Shown here piece by piece: positions 1-5,658 of a DNA stretch of 26,217 bases. Positions within the stretch are counted from its first letter, which is position 1. Each line of letters begins with the position of its first letter. The stretch covers positions 1 to 26,217 of the forward strand of contig CAXYVX010000006.1 in the NCBI GenBank assembly GCA_964292495.1. The letters are read 5' to 3'. Origin of the DNA: CAXYVX01 sp964292495. Lineage in GTDB: Bacteria > Patescibacteriota > Saccharimonadia > Saccharimonadales > Saccharimonadaceae. The notes under the pieces were generated by a model. It saw nothing but the letters and a program-made list of their open reading frames with translations, had not been told where the DNA came from and searched no databases. Made by a program: the position numbers and the translations under genes.

Positions 1-6
1 AAGGAT

Positions 7-351
7 TTATTTCGTCGCGCTTTTAACGATCGCCGCAAACGCCTCTGGTTCGCGAACGGCCAAATCTGCCAAAACCTTGCGGTCCAGCTCGATGCCATTT
101 TTCTTCAATCCGTTCATAAGAACAGAGTAGGAAACTCCGTTTTCGCGGGCTGCTGCGTTGATGCGGGTGATCCACAGTGCGCGTAAGTCGCGTTTTTTAT
201 TGCGGCGGTCGCGGTATGCATACTGCAAAGCCTTAATTACACCCTGATTGGCCATTCGGAACGAACGCGTTCGCGGGTGGCTCATGCCTTTAGCGGCTTT
301 GAGCGTTTTGTTGTGTCGTGCGCGTGCAGCGACTCCTCGTTTTACTCTCAT
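7..351 (-). CDS. rplT: 50S ribosomal protein L20
   Basis: L20 binds 23S rRNA early in assembly of the large ribosomal subunit. The 114-residue length is close to the usual 115-120. The protein is strongly basic and has the family pattern: an Arg/Lys-rich N-terminal arm, a run reading YAYRDRRNKKRDLRALWI near residues 45-62, and a globular C-terminal half with the segment NGLKKNGIELDRKVLADLA. The ATG start is preceded by AAGGAG at ordinary spacing. It is the last gene of infC-rpmI-rplT, a conserved bacterial order, and follows rpmI after 46 bp. L20 represses this operon in several bacteria; I see no clear L20-binding pseudoknot here. Identification is secure. Confidence 0.97.
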   Translation of the reverse strand: MRVKRGVAARARHNKTLKAAKGMSHPRTRSFRMANQGVIKALQYAYRDRRNKKRDLRALWITRINAAARENGVSYSVLMNGLKKNGIELDRKVLADLAVREPEAFAAIVKSATK

Positions 352-397
352 TTTTTCTCCTTAAATTTCGCGAAAATAAGTTCGCGATTAAACTTAC

Positions 398-592
398 TTA
401 TTTTCCAAGTGCGCGTTTCAGATTGCGGGCGATTTTGCCGGTGATCTGGGAATCAATGCGCTTTGCACGTTTACCTCGTTTGGTCTGAGCAGCCAACTTG
501 TGGTGCGTTGCTGCGTTTCCACGAAGAAGCTTGCCGGATTTCGTGATCCGGACGCGTTTCGCGGTGCCTTTGTGCGTTTTGAGCTTTGGCAT
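398..592 (-). CDS. rpmI: 50S ribosomal protein L35
   Basis: L35 is a small basic component of the large ribosomal subunit. The 64 residues start MPKLKTHKGTAKRVRITKSG and continue with GKLLRGNAATHHKLAAQTKRGKR in two overlapping blocks typical of the family; length is normal. The ATG overlaps the infC stop by one base in a TAATG arrangement at 590-594, so it is probably translated by coupling with infC and needs no strong Shine-Dalgarno of its own. It sits between infC and rplT as in most bacteria. The same stretch read on the other strand is an open frame without any gene character. Confidence 0.97.
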   Translation of the reverse strand: MPKLKTHKGTAKRVRITKSGKLLRGNAATHHKLAAQTKRGKRAKRIDSQITGKIARNLKRALGK

Positions 593-1110
593 TACTTTTT
601 ACTCCTTATCATTATATTCAGGAAACGTCCGCCCATAGTCGGCTTGTTTTCCGGTGTTGCCACATCTGCTAGCATTTCAAGAATGCCGTCAAGTTTCGCG
701 AAACCGATTTCTTTATGAGCCATTTCACGCCCTTTAAAGACGATTTGGAGCTTAACTTTGTTGCCATCCGCAAGAAATTTACGGACTTTTGCAAGTTTGG
801 TTTCCAAGTCGCCGGAACCGATTTTCAAACCGATCCGCATCTCTTTAACCTCGCCGTTTTTAGAGTTCTTTTTAGCCCGGTTGGCCTCTTTTGCCTGTTG
901 GTACTGATATTTGCCCCAGTCAATTATTTTGACTACGGGCGGCTCTGCGTTTGGCGAGATCTCTACCAGATCTACTCCTGCTTCGCGGGCGCGGTCGAGG
1001 GCTTCTTGCGTCGGCATAACACCGAGCATTTCGCCACTTTCTCCGATCACACGTACTTCGCGAACTCGAATTTCTCTGTTGATCCGCGTCCTTGCTGGTT
1101 TTGCTATGAT
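592..1110 (-). CDS. infC: translation initiation factor IF-3, probable AUC or AUA start
   Basis: IF-3 binds the 30S subunit, prevents premature joining of 50S and checks the start codon and initiator tRNA. The N-terminal domain has the family signature INREIRVREVRVIG and VDLVEISPNAEPPVVKI; the C-terminal domain has KLQIVFKGREMAHKEIG and ends in basic residues. The frame can be extended to a TTG at 1155, but nothing like a Shine-Dalgarno precedes that codon. By contrast AGGAG at 1116-1120 lies 5 nt before ATC (1108-1110) and 8 nt before ATA (1105-1107); starting there gives 171-172 residues, the normal family size. I therefore place the start at ATC 1110, or ATA 1107. A rare start codon in infC is a known device for autoregulation by IF-3. 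Gene identity is secure; the exact start is inferred. Confidence 0.93.
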   Translation of the reverse strand: MIAKPARTRINREIRVREVRVIGESGEMLGVMPTQEALDRAREAGVDLVEISPNAEPPVVKIIDWGKYQYQQAKEANRAKKNSKNGEVKEMRIGLKIGSGDLETKLAKVRKFLADGNKVKLQIVFKGREMAHKEIGFAKLDGILEMLADVATPENKPTMGGRFLNIMIRSKK

Positions 1111-1213
1111 TGGTTCTCCTGAACTTAAATTAATATTGCGAAATTTCGGCGCCAATTTTTCGCGAATTTTACTAAAATCCGCTCACCTGAACTTTTGCCT
1201 CAAAATCTCTGTT

Positions 1214-1242
1214 ATTCTATCAAATTTTTTTGTTAAAAGCAA
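1214..1242 (-). promoter_or_regulatory. promoter of the infC-rpmI-rplT operon
   Basis: Reading leftward, a -35 box TTGCTT (1237-1242) is followed by a 17-bp spacer and a -10 box TAGAAT (1214-1219). It lies between the end of comM and infC and points to infC, leaving a leader of roughly 100 nt. The match to a housekeeping sigma-70-type promoter is good, but I cannot exclude read-through from comM, since no terminator is visible after it. Confidence 0.65.
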
Positions 1243-1278
1243 ATATTTTTTCAAGATTTCGCGAAAAGAAGGGGATAA

Positions 1279-2802
1279 TTATCCGCGAAATTGCAGTGCT
1301 TCCGCAATATCTGACTGACGGATATCTTTTTGGCCTTCAAGATCGGCAATTGTGCGCGCAATTCGGATGATTTTGAAGTGAGAACGGGCAGATAATTTTA
1401 ATTTCTCGGTGGCACTGTTCAGTAGATTTCTCGATTTTTCATCGAGTTTCGCAAAAATATCAAGCTCTTTATTACTGAGGCTTGAATTTGGCTTGCCTTG
1501 TCTGGTCATTTGGTGATCTCTGGCGCGAGCGATTTTTTCGCGAAAAATTTTAGCTTGGGGTGTAGGTTTTTCATTTGCAAACATTTTCTTGTGCGAGACT
1601 TTTGCGACTTTTAATCTCAAATCAATTCTATCGAGAAGAGGTCCGGAAATTTTTGCTTGATAGTTTGAAATTTGCTGTTGGGAACAAGTGCACTCACGAT
1701 CTGGGTCGCTAAGATACCCACAAGGGCAGGGATTCATTGTTGCGATCAGCATGAAATTTGCTGGATAAGTTGTTTTTATATTAGCTCGCGAAACTGATAT
1801 TTTATGATCTTCAAGAGGTTGGCGCAGGAGTTCAAGCGCGTTTCGCGAGAATTCTGGGATTTCATCGAAAAACAGGACTCCGTTGTGGGCTAATGAAATT
1901 TCACCGGGTTTCGTGTTAATTCCACCGCCTGCGATTGCGGCTGTTGATGATGTACTGTGAGGGGATCTAAAAGGTCTTGTTGTTATTATATCATCGTTTT
2001 CATCTGTTAAACTGTGAATTTTTGTTGTTTCAAGCATTTCACTAATGCTTAGTGGCGGGAGTAAACCGGGAAGTGATTTTGCGAGCATGGTTTTCCCGGA
2101 TCCAGGTGTTCCAGAGAATAAGATGTTGTGATGGCCGGCGGCTGCAATCACTAGCGCGCGTTTTGCTGATTCTTGTCCACGGATTTCATCTATGATATCA
2201 AGATCAACTACGTTTTCCATAGCTGAACACATATTTTTTACATCAATTTTCAGTGTAGGATTTACTACATTTTCACCAAGTAGGTGAAGAGCGATCTGTG
2301 ATAATGATGTAAAGCCAACCACACTAACCTCTGTAATTAGTGCTGCTTGCATTGAATTTACTTCTGGTAATATTAACTCATTAAATTTATTATTTTTCGC
2401 GATTTCTGCAAAACCGAGCGCGCCGCGAATGGATCTGAGCTCGCCGGAAAGGGAAAGCTCTCCAGCAAAAATGATTTTTTCCGCGGATTTCGCAAGTAAT
2501 TGTCCGCTAGCGACTAGGATTGCAATCGCGATCGGAAGGTCAAAATGCGAACCGTTTTTTGCAACGTCCGCAGGCGCGAGATTGATCGTGATGTGTTTAG
2601 CGGGGAAATCGAACCCGCTATTTACGATAGCTGCTCGTACGCGTTCTCGTGATTCGCCGACGGATTTTGCGGCAAGCCCGACAATATTAAATGCTGGCAA
2701 GCCCTTTGTTATGTGCGCCTCGATGGTAATTAGTTTTCCGTCGAACCCCAAGTTCACCGCTGTTGCGATCTTCGCGATCTTGGATTTCGGCGCGTTGGTC
2801 AT
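1279..2802 (-). CDS. comM: YifB/ComM family Mg-chelatase-like AAA+ ATPase
   Basis: ComM-type proteins are hexameric AAA+ helicases that extend branch migration while incoming DNA recombines during natural transformation; the family is also annotated as Mg chelatase-like. The 507-residue length is typical. The N-terminal domain shows GLPAFNIVGLAAKSVGESRE and INLAPADVAKNGSHFDLPIA. The AAA+ core has Walker A GTPGSGKT at residues 231-238 and Walker B with FFDE, Asp313-Glu314. A Cys-containing loop (NPCPCGYLSDPDRECTCS) and the C-terminal YifB domain follow. No Shine-Dalgarno precedes the ATG; instead a TAAAAT box ends 6 bp upstream, so the mRNA may be leaderless. It stands alone as a leftward unit before infC. 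Its presence suggests DNA uptake and recombination ability, but does not prove it. Confidence 0.94.
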   Translation of the reverse strand: MTNAPKSKIAKIATAVNLGFDGKLITIEAHITKGLPAFNIVGLAAKSVGESRERVRAAIVNSGFDFPAKHITINLAPADVAKNGSHFDLPIAIAILVASGQLLAKSAEKIIFAGELSLSGELRSIRGALGFAEIAKNNKFNELILPEVNSMQAALITEVSVVGFTSLSQIALHLLGENVVNPTLKIDVKNMCSAMENVVDLDIIDEIRGQESAKRALVIAAAGHHNILFSGTPGSGKTMLAKSLPGLLPPLSISEMLETTKIHSLTDENDDIITTRPFRSPHSTSSTAAIAGGGINTKPGEISLAHNGVLFFDEIPEFSRNALELLRQPLEDHKISVSRANIKTTYPANFMLIATMNPCPCGYLSDPDRECTCSQQQISNYQAKISGPLLDRIDLRLKVAKVSHKKMFANEKPTPQAKIFREKIARARDHQMTRQGKPNSSLSNKELDIFAKLDEKSRNLLNSATEKLKLSARSHFKIIRIARTIADLEGQKDIRQSDIAEALQFRG

Positions 2803-2808
2803 ACATTT

Positions 2809-2814
2809 ATTTTA
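2809..2814 (-). promoter_or_regulatory. -10 box for a leaderless comM transcript
   Basis: TAAAAT, read leftward, ends exactly 6 bp before the comM ATG. Transcription would start at or next to the A of ATG. No purine-rich ribosome-binding site lies between. The -35 region is weak (TTCGCG-like at 16 bp). It belongs to a set of similar starts across the window. Confidence 0.55.
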
Positions 2815-2859
2815 CCATAAACATATTTTTCGCGAAAATAATTGCCTAATAACAGGAGA

Positions 2860-2880
2860 AATGTGGTAATTCGCCACATT
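2860..2880. other. 7-bp inverted repeat upstream of tmRNA
   Basis: AATGTGG (2860-2866) and CCACATT (2874-2880) form a perfect stem with a 7-nt loop. It lies between the divergent comM and tmRNA genes. It could be an operator or an element of the tmRNA promoter region; no T-run follows closely enough to call it a terminator. A possible tmRNA -10 box, TTATTA, lies at 2902-2907. Confidence 0.35.
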
Positions 2881-2919
2881 AGCTTTTTACATTAAAAAAT
2901 GTTATTATCGTTATATCGT

Positions 2920-3316
2920 GGGGCTGAAATTATGCTTCGACGGATGGAATTTAACAGATCAACTTGCGAGCAGGTGATGTCTTACATCAATTATAAATGC
3001 AAAAGCAAATTTTGTAGCGAAGATCAAAGCGGCGTTCGCGCCAAAAATGACCTTCGCACCAGTCGCGGCGTAATTTAGCCCGACGGATTTCGCTCAAGAA
3101 TTACAGATTTCTGTGCGGAATTCTTATATTTTATCTGTTGCTCCCATTATATTCGCTGACAAATGGGATAAGATTTAGCGATAGCAAGCCCAGGGTTTTG
3201 GACATTTCTGGCAGTGGTTTGTGAAAGCCGTTCAATCGGCATGAAACGTTCTAGGCTTCGTAGACAGTTGATAGGTTACCATTCGGACCCGGCGGCGGTT
3301 GCCGGCAGCTCCACCA
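2920..3316 (+). ncRNA. ssrA: transfer-messenger RNA (tmRNA), one-piece
   Basis: tmRNA with SmpB rescues ribosomes stalled on broken mRNAs and tags the nascent peptide for proteolysis. The 5' end GGGGCTG pairs fully with CAGCTCC near the 3' end, including the G3-U70 alanine identity pair, and is followed by A and an encoded CCA. The 5' domain has GCTTCGACGGAT, the tmRNA hallmark. An open frame at 2999-3073 reads AKANFVAK...APVAA and stops at TAA; the AA end fits known proteolysis tags. The 3' part ends ATTCGGAC before the T arm, as in other tmRNAs. The T loop is odd: a CCGGC/GCCGG stem closes GGCGGTT rather than a TTCRANT-type loop. Length, about 397 nt, is normal. Two short open frames overlapping it are not genes. 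Confidence 0.95.
2999..3073 (+). other. tmRNA tag reading frame (24 codons plus TAA)
   Basis: The frame beginning GCA AAA GCA AAT encodes AKANFVAK..., ending APVAA before TAA. Alanine as resume codon and a hydrophobic, AA-terminated tag match tmRNA biology. The frame choice is an inference: the neighbouring frame is also open for about this length, but ends in a non-degron-like sequence. Confidence 0.75.
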
Positions 3317-3323
3317 AATTTTT

Positions 3324-3350
3324 GCGAACAAGAATGAGTTCGCTTTTTTA
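3324..3350 (+). terminator. intrinsic terminator of tmRNA
   Basis: GCGAAC (3324-3329) and GTTCGC (3338-3343) form a 6-bp stem with an 8-nt loop, followed by a run of seven Ts. It lies 7 nt after the CCA end of tmRNA. Confidence 0.8.
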
Positions 3351-3379
3351 TTTGTCTATCGTAAGTTATTGTAAATTTT

Positions 3380-3501
3380 TAAAACAAAAAATGACCGGCT
3401 GCGAGAATTTTCCGGTCATTTAATAGATTTGTGATTATAATTTTTGTGTTTGTGTGCGCGGCTTCTGAATTTTTGTTGAACACATATTTTGTTCAGAAGC
3501 T
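3380..3501 (-). ncRNA. candidate small RNA (about 120 nt), unassigned
   Basis: I do not recognise this RNA. It is delimited by a strong leftward promoter at 3508-3536 and an intrinsic terminator whose stem is 3389-3398/3412-3421, with a T-rich tract at 3380-3388 on the leftward strand. Inside, GCTTCTGAA and TTCAGAAGC form a 9-bp stem near the 5' end, with a 20-odd-nt loop rich in A. There is no open reading frame of note. It faces the tmRNA unit tail to tail. It lacks SRP RNA, 6S or RNase P signatures. Its existence is inferred from promoter, fold and terminator only; expression is unproven. Confidence 0.6.
3389..3421 (-). terminator. intrinsic terminator of the leftward small RNA
   Basis: AAATGACCGG and CCGGTCATTT form a perfect 10-bp stem around a 13-nt loop. 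On the leftward strand it is followed by a T-rich tract. On the rightward strand there is only TAATAG, so the polarity is clear. Confidence 0.75.
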
Positions 3502-3507
3502 ACCCCT

Positions 3508-3536
3508 ATAATAGCGCATCAAAACGCTTGTGTCAA
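3508..3536 (-). promoter_or_regulatory. strong leftward promoter for the small RNA
   Basis: Reading leftward: consensus -35 TTGACA (3531-3536), 17-bp spacer, -10 TATTAT (3508-3513). The spacer is unusually similar to that of the rightward promoter at 4090-4118: AA, CG, TTTGAT and GCTA match at the same places. Confidence 0.75.
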
Positions 3537-3539
3537 CAC

Positions 3540-4089
3540 ATAATGTGCACAATTTTTATACATTATTTACAACGATTTTCAGTAAAACTGTGGAAAACTT
3601 TTAGGAAATATCTGAGAAATTAATAAAAAATAAAACAAACGCTTAATGGCCAAGAAAAAATGAGTTGAAGCTAATGGAAAATTTAGCAATGTGTTTAAAT
3701 ATTGAGATGTCTAAAATGGAGTGGAGTAATTTTCTGTTTTTAATAAAATAAAAACAATTGTTTTTGCAAATATATGTTTTGGGACGGGTGGGTCCGTGTG
3801 CTGTGAAAATGTGCTGTGATTAAAATAATTTCAAGTATTGCATTTGAATATATACAAAATTATCTATTAGTGTAGTTTGTATTGCAAAGGGAGGAGTATG
3901 TATATTTTTGGAGAATAAGCTAAAATTAAAAAATTTTTTTGACGTCAAAGAGGAGAAGCGTCAAAAGTTTTCACGTAATAATGTAAAAAAAACAACGTAG
4001 CTTTTATTAAATATATAAAAAGTAAGATAATTTCTAATCTGTAATAAATTTAAAAAGTAAAAAATACAATGATATTTATTGCTAAAGTA
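3540..4089. other. AT-rich gene-free strand-switch region, possible oriC
   Basis: About 550 bp without a convincing gene and visibly AT-richer than its surroundings. It contains one exact DnaA-box-like 9-mer (TTTTCCACA, leftward strand, 3589-3597) and near matches such as TTATTTACA at 3563-3571. It also holds a 10-bp direct repeat TGTGCTGTGA at 3797-3806 and 3810-3819, the palindrome TTTGACGTCAAA at 3938-3949, and an inverted repeat TTTTGACG/CGTCAAAA at 3937-3944/3959-3966. A Shine-Dalgarno-preceded 6-codon frame (MYIFGE) begins near 3898. Protein genes to the left run left and most to the right run right. No TTCGCGAA occurs in it. Origin function is only a possibility. Confidence 0.4.
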
Positions 4090-4118
4090 TTGACATAAAC
4101 GCTTTGATTTGCTAGAAT
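4090..4118 (+). promoter_or_regulatory. strong promoter for the large structured RNA
   Basis: Consensus -35 TTGACA (4090-4095), exactly 17 bp, then -10 TAGAAT (4113-4118). No open reading frame follows for about 500 bp, so the product is presumably a non-coding RNA or a very long leader. Confidence 0.8.
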
Positions 4119-4124
4119 TTGTTT

Positions 4125-4640
4125 AAGCTTTTATAAAACAAAAAAGTTGAAATAAAACTCAATAAAAACAAAAGAAGCTTTGTACATTACTTATTAAAAC
4201 TGCTGACAAATTTGTAAGCCGGGAGGTTTACAAGTTGTGGTTGATTAAAGCGGTAGCGCGGACCCATAAGACGCTAACCCATAATTGATTTTTACGCCAG
4301 GAGTGGCTATGTGAACCCATGAGTCTCACGAATTCGATTTCGCGAACTAATATCATATGGCTATTCTGGAGTAAACGCGTTGAGCGTACGTTCTAACATT
4401 CTCTCCAGAGGTAATTATTGTTATTACCACAACAGAATAGCTTGGAGCTAGCTCCGCGACTTTGTGCTCCGAAAGGAGCGGTCAGTGGAGAAGGTCTTCT
4501 TGCCTTCGCAGCTCTTAGTGGCCGGCGCCCAATATTTATTTTACGTGGCGGATCGGATATCGCATTTAGATTTCACTATGTGCTAACTTTGAATGGCAAG
4601 AAGCCTTCACCTCATTATTTTTCGTTGACGCGAAAATAGC
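4125..4640 (+). ncRNA. candidate large structured RNA, family unknown
   Basis: I do not recognise this RNA. Downstream of a consensus promoter lies an AU-rich 5' part and then, from about 4200, a dense set of helices. A perfect GCTATTCTG/CAGAATAGC stem (4360-4368/4433-4441) encloses GGTAAT/ATTACC (4410-4415/4423-4428). GCTCC-GAAA-GGAGC (4466-4479) has a GNRA tetraloop. GAAGG-CTTCTTGCC pairs with GGCAAGAAG-CCTTC (about 4490-4504/4595-4608) as 14 bp with a one-base bulge. TTGTAA/TTACAA lies near 4212-4236 and GCCA/TGGC near 4297-4306. ACCCAT occurs three times near 4262-4321. No RNase P, SRP, group I or group II intron core was found. The 3' end is unclear; a stem at about 4616-4638 lacks a T-run. 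The short open frame from 4418 is probably a by-product of stems. Confidence 0.55.
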
Positions 4641-4685
4641 TCTGGGGTAGTCTCAAATTTTGGCAGATTAAAGCCGAAAGCATGA

Positions 4686-4691
4686 TAGAAT
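4686..4691 (+). promoter_or_regulatory. -10 box for a leaderless membrane-protein gene
   Basis: TAGAAT ends 6 bp before the GTG start at 4698, with no ribosome-binding site between. No convincing -35 at 17 bp is visible, so read-through from the RNA unit upstream remains possible. Confidence 0.5.
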
Positions 4692-4697
4692 ACTAAT

Positions 4698-5099
4698 GTG
4701 AAAAAGTATTTGTCTTTGATTTTGACGTCGTGTGGATTGATTGTTTCGTCCATATGCTTGGTTTTGTTGCTGAATTTGACTAATCCATCATCGGCTGGTT
4801 CCTTTGGTGTTTTACTAATCTTTGCAAATATTTATCTGGTAACCTTCCTTGTCTGGATGGTTTTTTTGTCTTTTTCGCGAATTGTTTACGACGCTGTTAG
4901 GATTCAAAACAAGACTGTTTTAAGTGAAGAGAAGCGCGTTCTTCATAGAAAAAAGCTGATTTATGTTGTCTCGGTAATAAATTTTTCGCCAATCTTCTTT
5001 ATTTCAATGAATTCCATCGGACAACTGAATTTTTTGAGCGTCATATTATTTTTTGCTGTTGAAGCTGTTGTAATTTTTTACGTTTTGCGAAGATTTTAA
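4698..5099 (+). CDS. small hypothetical membrane protein with four helices
   Basis: I do not recognise the family. The 133 residues contain four hydrophobic stretches, about residues 5-26, 37-60, 88-105 and 110-130, separated by a basic, charged loop (residues about 64-86, IQNKTVLSEEKRVLHRKK). This suggests a four-helix inner-membrane protein with both ends on the same side. The first helix could be mistaken for a signal peptide, but there is no convincing cleavage site. The start is GTG, six bases after a TAGAAT box. It precedes the low-complexity/TraG pair by 49 bp with a separate -10 box between, so a shared function is not implied. No catalytic motif is evident. Confidence 0.7.
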   Translation: MKKYLSLILTSCGLIVSSICLVLLLNLTNPSSAGSFGVLLIFANIYLVTFLVWMVFLSFSRIVYDAVRIQNKTVLSEEKRVLHRKKLIYVVSVINFSPIFFISMNSIGQLNFLSVILFFAVEAVVIFYVLRRF

Positions 5100-5135
5100 T
5101 TTACATAAATTTCATAAAAATTAAAGCGAATATGC

Positions 5136-5141
5136 TATAAT
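5136..5141 (+). promoter_or_regulatory. -10 box for leaderless gene at 5149
   Basis: A perfect TATAAT ends 7 bp before the ATG at 5149. The intervening TTTAGGT carries no proper Shine-Dalgarno at workable spacing. The -35 region is poor (TTCATA at 19 bp). Confidence 0.6.
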
Positions 5142-5148
5142 TTTAGGT

Positions 5149-5646
5149 ATGAATCCAAGTGGCGGGCAACCAAATAATAGCCAAAATTTTAACAGTGGTC
5201 AGAGTGGCGAATCTTTACAGAGTTTACCGCCGGCTAATTTTGAGCACTTGGGCAATATTGCTGCAAATATGGACCAGAATTTCGCGAGAAACAATCAAGA
5301 AACTGAAAATTCTTTGATTCCAAGTGCTGAAAAGTTGACGAATTATGAATCAATTGGAAATCAGGTATCTCAGTCAATGCCAGTGCAGCAGCCAATTGTT
5401 GTGCCGGCTCAACCAGTAATTCAGGCTGTTCCTACTGTTAGTGTCGGTTCACCTTCTACAACCACAACCCCCGCAGTTGCTGCTGACAGCGATAAAATTG
5501 AACAGGAATGGGTTAATACGGCGAAGAAGATAATTTTTGCAACAAAGTCTGATCCTTACGCGCAGAACGCTGCCGTGGCCGATTTGATGCGTGATTACAT
5601 TCGTAAAAGATACGGTAAAGAAGTGGGAAAGGCACCCGAAGATTAA
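5149..5646 (+). CDS. low-complexity protein upstream of the TraG/VirD4-like ATPase
   Basis: The function is unknown. The 165 residues are in two parts. Residues 1-112 are low complexity, rich in Asn, Gln, Ser, Pro and Val, with a VQQPIVVPAQPVIQAVPTV tract and TTTT, and are probably disordered. Residues 113-165 (beginning DSDKIEQEWVNTAKKII, with DPYAQN and DLMRDYIRKRYGKE) form a compact charged domain that looks like the conserved part. There is no signal peptide or membrane helix. It ends 12 bp before the ATPase gene, so the two are almost certainly co-transcribed. It may be an adaptor or accessory factor of that ATPase; this is inference from position. I recall comparable pairs in Saccharibacteria but could not check. 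Confidence 0.78.
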   Translation: MNPSGGQPNNSQNFNSGQSGESLQSLPPANFEHLGNIAANMDQNFARNNQETENSLIPSAEKLTNYESIGNQVSQSMPVQQPIVVPAQPVIQAVPTVSVGSPSTTTTPAVAADSDKIEQEWVNTAKKIIFATKSDPYAQNAAVADLMRDYIRKRYGKEVGKAPED

Positions 5647-5658
5647 AGGTTTAAAATT

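Noticed and set aside
3214..3423. Open frame of 69 codons on the + strand
   Set aside because: It starts inside tmRNA and crosses its 3' end and terminator; no ribosome-binding site.
3798..3819. Start of a CRISPR-like or tandem repeat array
   Set aside because: Only two copies of a 10-bp word 13 bp apart; no further units.
4418..4639. Open frame of 73 codons on the + strand
   Set aside because: TTG start without ribosome-binding site; the stretch is explained better by RNA helices, and the protein has no recognisable character.
4200..4640. RNase P RNA as the identity of the structured RNA
   Set aside because: An ACAGAA string is present near 4432, but the conserved GAGGAAAGTCC block and the other core sequences are missing.
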